Below are positions 6,009 to 7,313 of a DNA stretch of 7,313 nt, one piece after another; within the stretch, counting starts at the first letter, position 1; each line of letters begins with the position of its first letter. Both the position numbers and the translations under genes were made by a program. Under the pieces are notes generated by a model. The model saw only the letters and a list, made by a program, of their open reading frames with translations, had not been told where the DNA came from and searched no databases. The stretch spans positions 1-7,313 of the forward strand of contig JAGQUE010000304.1 of NCBI GenBank assembly GCA_020438665.1, given 5' to 3'. This DNA is from Nocardioidaceae bacterium (GTDB lineage: Bacteria > Actinomycetota > Actinomycetes > Propionibacteriales > Nocardioidaceae).

Positions 6009-6032
6009 CGGGCCGTCGACACGACGGACCCG
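6009..6032 (+). other. Intergenic hairpin between the RHH and DUF4097 genes
   Basis: CCGTCG (6013-6018) pairs with CGACGG (6022-6027) around a 3-nt loop. Beyond a bulged A6028, CGGG (6009-6012) pairs with CCCG (6029-6032), giving a 10-bp stem. It lies 26 bp after the RHH stop and 25 bp before the DUF4097 start and has no T-tract. It could be an attenuator, a weak terminator or an RNA processing/stability element that sets the ratio of regulator to solenoid protein. Confidence 0.5.
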
Positions 6033-6057
6033 CGACCAAGCACACCCTGGAGCAGCC

Positions 6058-6876
6058 ATGACCGAGTACGACTTCACCACCCCCGGGCCCATCCGGCTCT
6101 ATGCCGAGATCGGGCGCGGCCGGATCGCCCTGGAGGCCACCGAGACGGCCACCACCCACGTGTCGGTCCGCGGTGACAAGGCCGACGAGATCGAGGTCCT
6201 CCAGGAGGACGACCTCATCAGCATCGTGAGCCCGCGCCGCAGCGGCTTCTCCCGCGAGCCCGAGGTCGACGTCGTGGTGACGCTGCCCGTCGACTCCGAG
6301 CTGGCGATCCGCACCGGCTCCGCCGACATCGCGGTCGACGGCCCGGTCGGCGCCGCGCGGGTCAAGACCGGGTCGGGCGACATCCGCATCGAGCTGCTCG
6401 GCGGCCCGTCCGACATCGAGTCCGGGTCCGGCGACGTCCACGTCGGTACGGCGTCGGCGGAGCTGCGGATCAAGTCCGGGTCGGGCGACATCCGGCTCGA
6501 CCACACCGACGACGCGACCGCCGTCTCGACCGGCTCGGGCGACACCATGGTCGGGGAGTCGTTCGGCGCCCTGGCCGTCAAGTCGGGCTCCGGCGACCTC
6601 GAGATCCGCGAGTCTCGCGGTGACGTGGCGTTCGCGACCGGCTCCGGTGACGTCCAGCTCGAGCGGGCCTATCGGGGCCGGATCGACATCCGCGGGGCCT
6701 CGGGCGACGTCCTGGTCGGTGTCGTCGAGGGCATCCCCGTGTGGACCGACGTCTTCACCGTCACCGGCGACATCACCACCGACCTCGTGGGGGCCGGCGA
6801 GCCCGCCGAGGGCGCCGACTACCTCGAGCTGCGAGCCAAGACCGTCAGCGGCGACATCGCCCTGCGGCAGCGCTGA
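6058..6876 (+). CDS. DUF4097-type beta-solenoid repeat protein, cytoplasmic
   Basis: 272 residues matching the DUF4097/DUF4098 style of beta-strand repeats. After an N-terminal strand-rich section (1-85), the motif [TS]GS[GA]D plus a hydrophobic residue recurs at 86, 104, 122, 140, 158, 176 and 194, an exact 18-residue spacing. Looser copies follow at 213 (GASGDV), 234 (TVTGDI) and 262 (TVSGDI). Each unit gives strand-turn-strand, so the protein should fold as a right-handed beta solenoid with a stacked Ser/Gly/Asp turn. There is no signal peptide, lipobox or membrane helix, whereas many DUF4097 proteins are exported or membrane-linked. This one should be cytoplasmic. The molecular function of the family is not established to my knowledge. 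GGAG (6049-6052) precedes ATG 6058. It sits between the RHH regulator and a 55-residue basic protein, probably in one operon. Confidence 0.88.
   Translation: MTEYDFTTPGPIRLYAEIGRGRIALEATETATTHVSVRGDKADEIEVLQEDDLISIVSPRRSGFSREPEVDVVVTLPVDSELAIRTGSADIAVDGPVGAARVKTGSGDIRIELLGGPSDIESGSGDVHVGTASAELRIKSGSGDIRLDHTDDATAVSTGSGDTMVGESFGALAVKSGSGDLEIRESRGDVAFATGSGDVQLERAYRGRIDIRGASGDVLVGVVEGIPVWTDVFTVTGDITTDLVGAGEPAEGADYLELRAKTVSGDIALRQR
6313..6690 (+). repeat. Seven 54-bp coding repeats (18-residue solenoid rungs)
   Basis: Units start at 6313, 6367, 6421, 6475, 6529, 6583 and 6637, each encoding 18 residues that open with [TS]GS[GA]D. The DNA is conserved mainly over the motif codons (variants of ACCGGSTCSGGCGAC) and diverges elsewhere. 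That points to an old internal duplication maintained by selection on the fold, not recent slippage. Confidence 0.85.
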
Positions 6877-6903
6877 CCACCACACTTCCCGAGAGGACCC
6901 ACC

Positions 6904-7071
6904 ATGCACCACCTCGACACGATGACCGAGATCGAACACCTCGCCCGCCACCGGATGCGCGAGCGCACCGCCCCGAGCCGCAGTGGGCTGGCAGCCACCA
7001 GCCCCCGGCCCCGCCGCCGCGGCCAGATGGCCGCCGTCCTCCGCAAGGTCGCCGACCGGCTCGACGACTGA
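6904..7071 (+). CDS. Small basic protein of 55 residues, third gene of the RHH-DUF4097 operon
   Basis: ATG 6904 to TGA 7069-7071 encodes 55 residues. GAGAGGA at 6891-6897 sits 6 nt before the start, a good ribosome binding site, and the gap to the DUF4097 stop is only 27 bp. The N-terminal half (MTEIEHLARHRMRERTA) looks helical and charged. The middle holds an RPRRR cluster (35-39), and the end (MAAVLRKVADRLDD) fits an amphipathic helix. There is no signal peptide or membrane segment. Codon use is like the neighbours, with almost all third positions G or C. I do not recognise a family. From its place it may bind the solenoid protein or nucleic acid, but this is inference. Met7 is a possible alternative start with no better ribosome binding site. 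Confidence 0.75.
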   Translation: MHHLDTMTEIEHLARHRMRERTAPSRSGLAATSPRPRRRGQMAAVLRKVADRLDD

Positions 7072-7089
7072 CTCGGCGACCACGAGAAC

Positions 7090-7142
7090 CGTCCGCCCCG
7101 CTGGGCAGCCCACTCTCTCCCCGGGCCCCGGCGGGGCGGACG
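7090..7142. terminator. Bidirectional terminator between convergent operon and dcd
   Basis: CGTCCGCCCCGC (7090-7101) is the perfect inverted repeat of GCGGGGCGGACG (7131-7142). The stem extends inward through a T-G wobble and three G-C pairs (7102-7105 with 7127-7130) to 16 bp, with a 21-nt loop. It is 18 bp after the 55-residue gene's stop and 21 bp beyond the dcd stop on the other strand. No T-tract follows on either strand, as is usual in high-GC actinobacteria. Its near-symmetric position suits termination from both sides. Confidence 0.8.
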
Positions 7143-7163
7143 TCTGTCGGGGGCACCGGGGCC

Positions 7164-7313
7164 TCAGATCCGGGTGCGGTGGAAGTTCTGGAAGGAGCGC
7201 GAGGGAGTGGGGCCGCGCTGTCCCTGATAGCGCGAGCCGTACTTCTCCGAGCCATAGGGGTGCTCGGCCGGCGAGGTGAGCCGGAAGAAGCAGAGCTGGC
7301 CGATCTTCATGCC
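7164..7313 (-). CDS. dcd: dCTP deaminase, C-terminal part (5' end outside window)
   Basis: On the minus strand the last 49 residues are visible. They include [29 protein letters not shown] and GPTPSRS, ending in QNFHRTRI. This matches the highly conserved C-terminus of dCTP deaminase, the homotrimeric enzyme that converts dCTP to dUTP and ammonia for thymidylate synthesis. Some actinobacterial members also hydrolyse dUTP to dUMP. The C-terminal segment folds over the nucleotide in the active site (family knowledge). The full protein is usually about 190 residues, so roughly three quarters lies beyond the window. The gene converges on the RHH-DUF4097 operon and is separated from it by a strong hairpin. 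It is a housekeeping gene with no visible functional link to the rest. Confidence 0.95.
   Translation of the reverse strand, partial: GMKIGQLCFFRLTSPAEHPYGSEKYGSRYQGQRGPTPSRSFQNFHRTRI

Noticed and set aside
5437..6876. HicAB toxin-antitoxin pair
   Set aside because: The RHH protein fits the HicB-labelled family, but the neighbour is a DUF4097 beta-solenoid with no HicA-like or RNase features. A toxin role is unsupported.
5380..7113. Long minus-strand open frame (577 codons) across the RHH-DUF4097 operon
   Set aside because: It spans three plus-strand genes, their gaps and the terminator, and has the same low-complexity composition. It is a high-GC artefact.

Overview
This window has very high GC, with G/C at almost every third codon position, GTG starts mixed with ATG, 4-bp start/stop overlaps and U-tract-free terminators. 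All of this points to a high-GC actinomycete chromosome. The gene content and protein style suggest a Nocardioides-like member of the Propionibacteriales, but the genus is inference. No transposase, phage, tRNA, rRNA or CRISPR sequence is visible.

Layout: (1) 2-106 is the C-terminal tail of an unidentified gene, followed by a GC hairpin that probably ends its transcript. (2) 212-3914 is a tightly coupled three-gene operon for a molybdenum hydroxylase of the xanthine dehydrogenase/CO dehydrogenase superfamily, in the order large Mo subunit, medium FAD subunit, small 2x[2Fe-2S] subunit. It carries the residues needed for catalysis but not the signatures expected of a CO dehydrogenase or a purine hydroxylase, so its substrate is unknown. 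(3) 3981-5377 is a SigE-family ECF sigma factor overlapping by 7 bp a single-pass membrane protein with an extracytoplasmic PASTA-like domain. This looks like a sigma/sensor pair without a classical zinc anti-sigma domain. (4) 5437-7071 is an apparent three-gene operon: a ribbon-helix-helix (RHH) DNA-binding protein of the kind often labelled 'HicB family antitoxin', a cytoplasmic DUF4097-type beta-solenoid protein with a strict 18-residue period, and a 55-residue basic protein. (5) A 16-bp-stem hairpin separates this operon from the convergent dcd gene (dCTP deaminase), of which only the C-terminus is present.

The most interesting part is region 4. A TTGACA -35 box lies among four copies of the 9-mer ATGRYGTCA, whose starts are 10, 22 and 11 bp apart, so all are on about the same face of the helix. 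The likely transcription start falls at the ATG of the RHH gene, giving a leaderless mRNA. This strongly suggests RHH autoregulation of a small module whose solenoid product has no export signal and no toxin partner. The sigma/PASTA pair is the second candidate for an undescribed sensing system.

All functional calls come from reading motifs by eye. No database search was possible.
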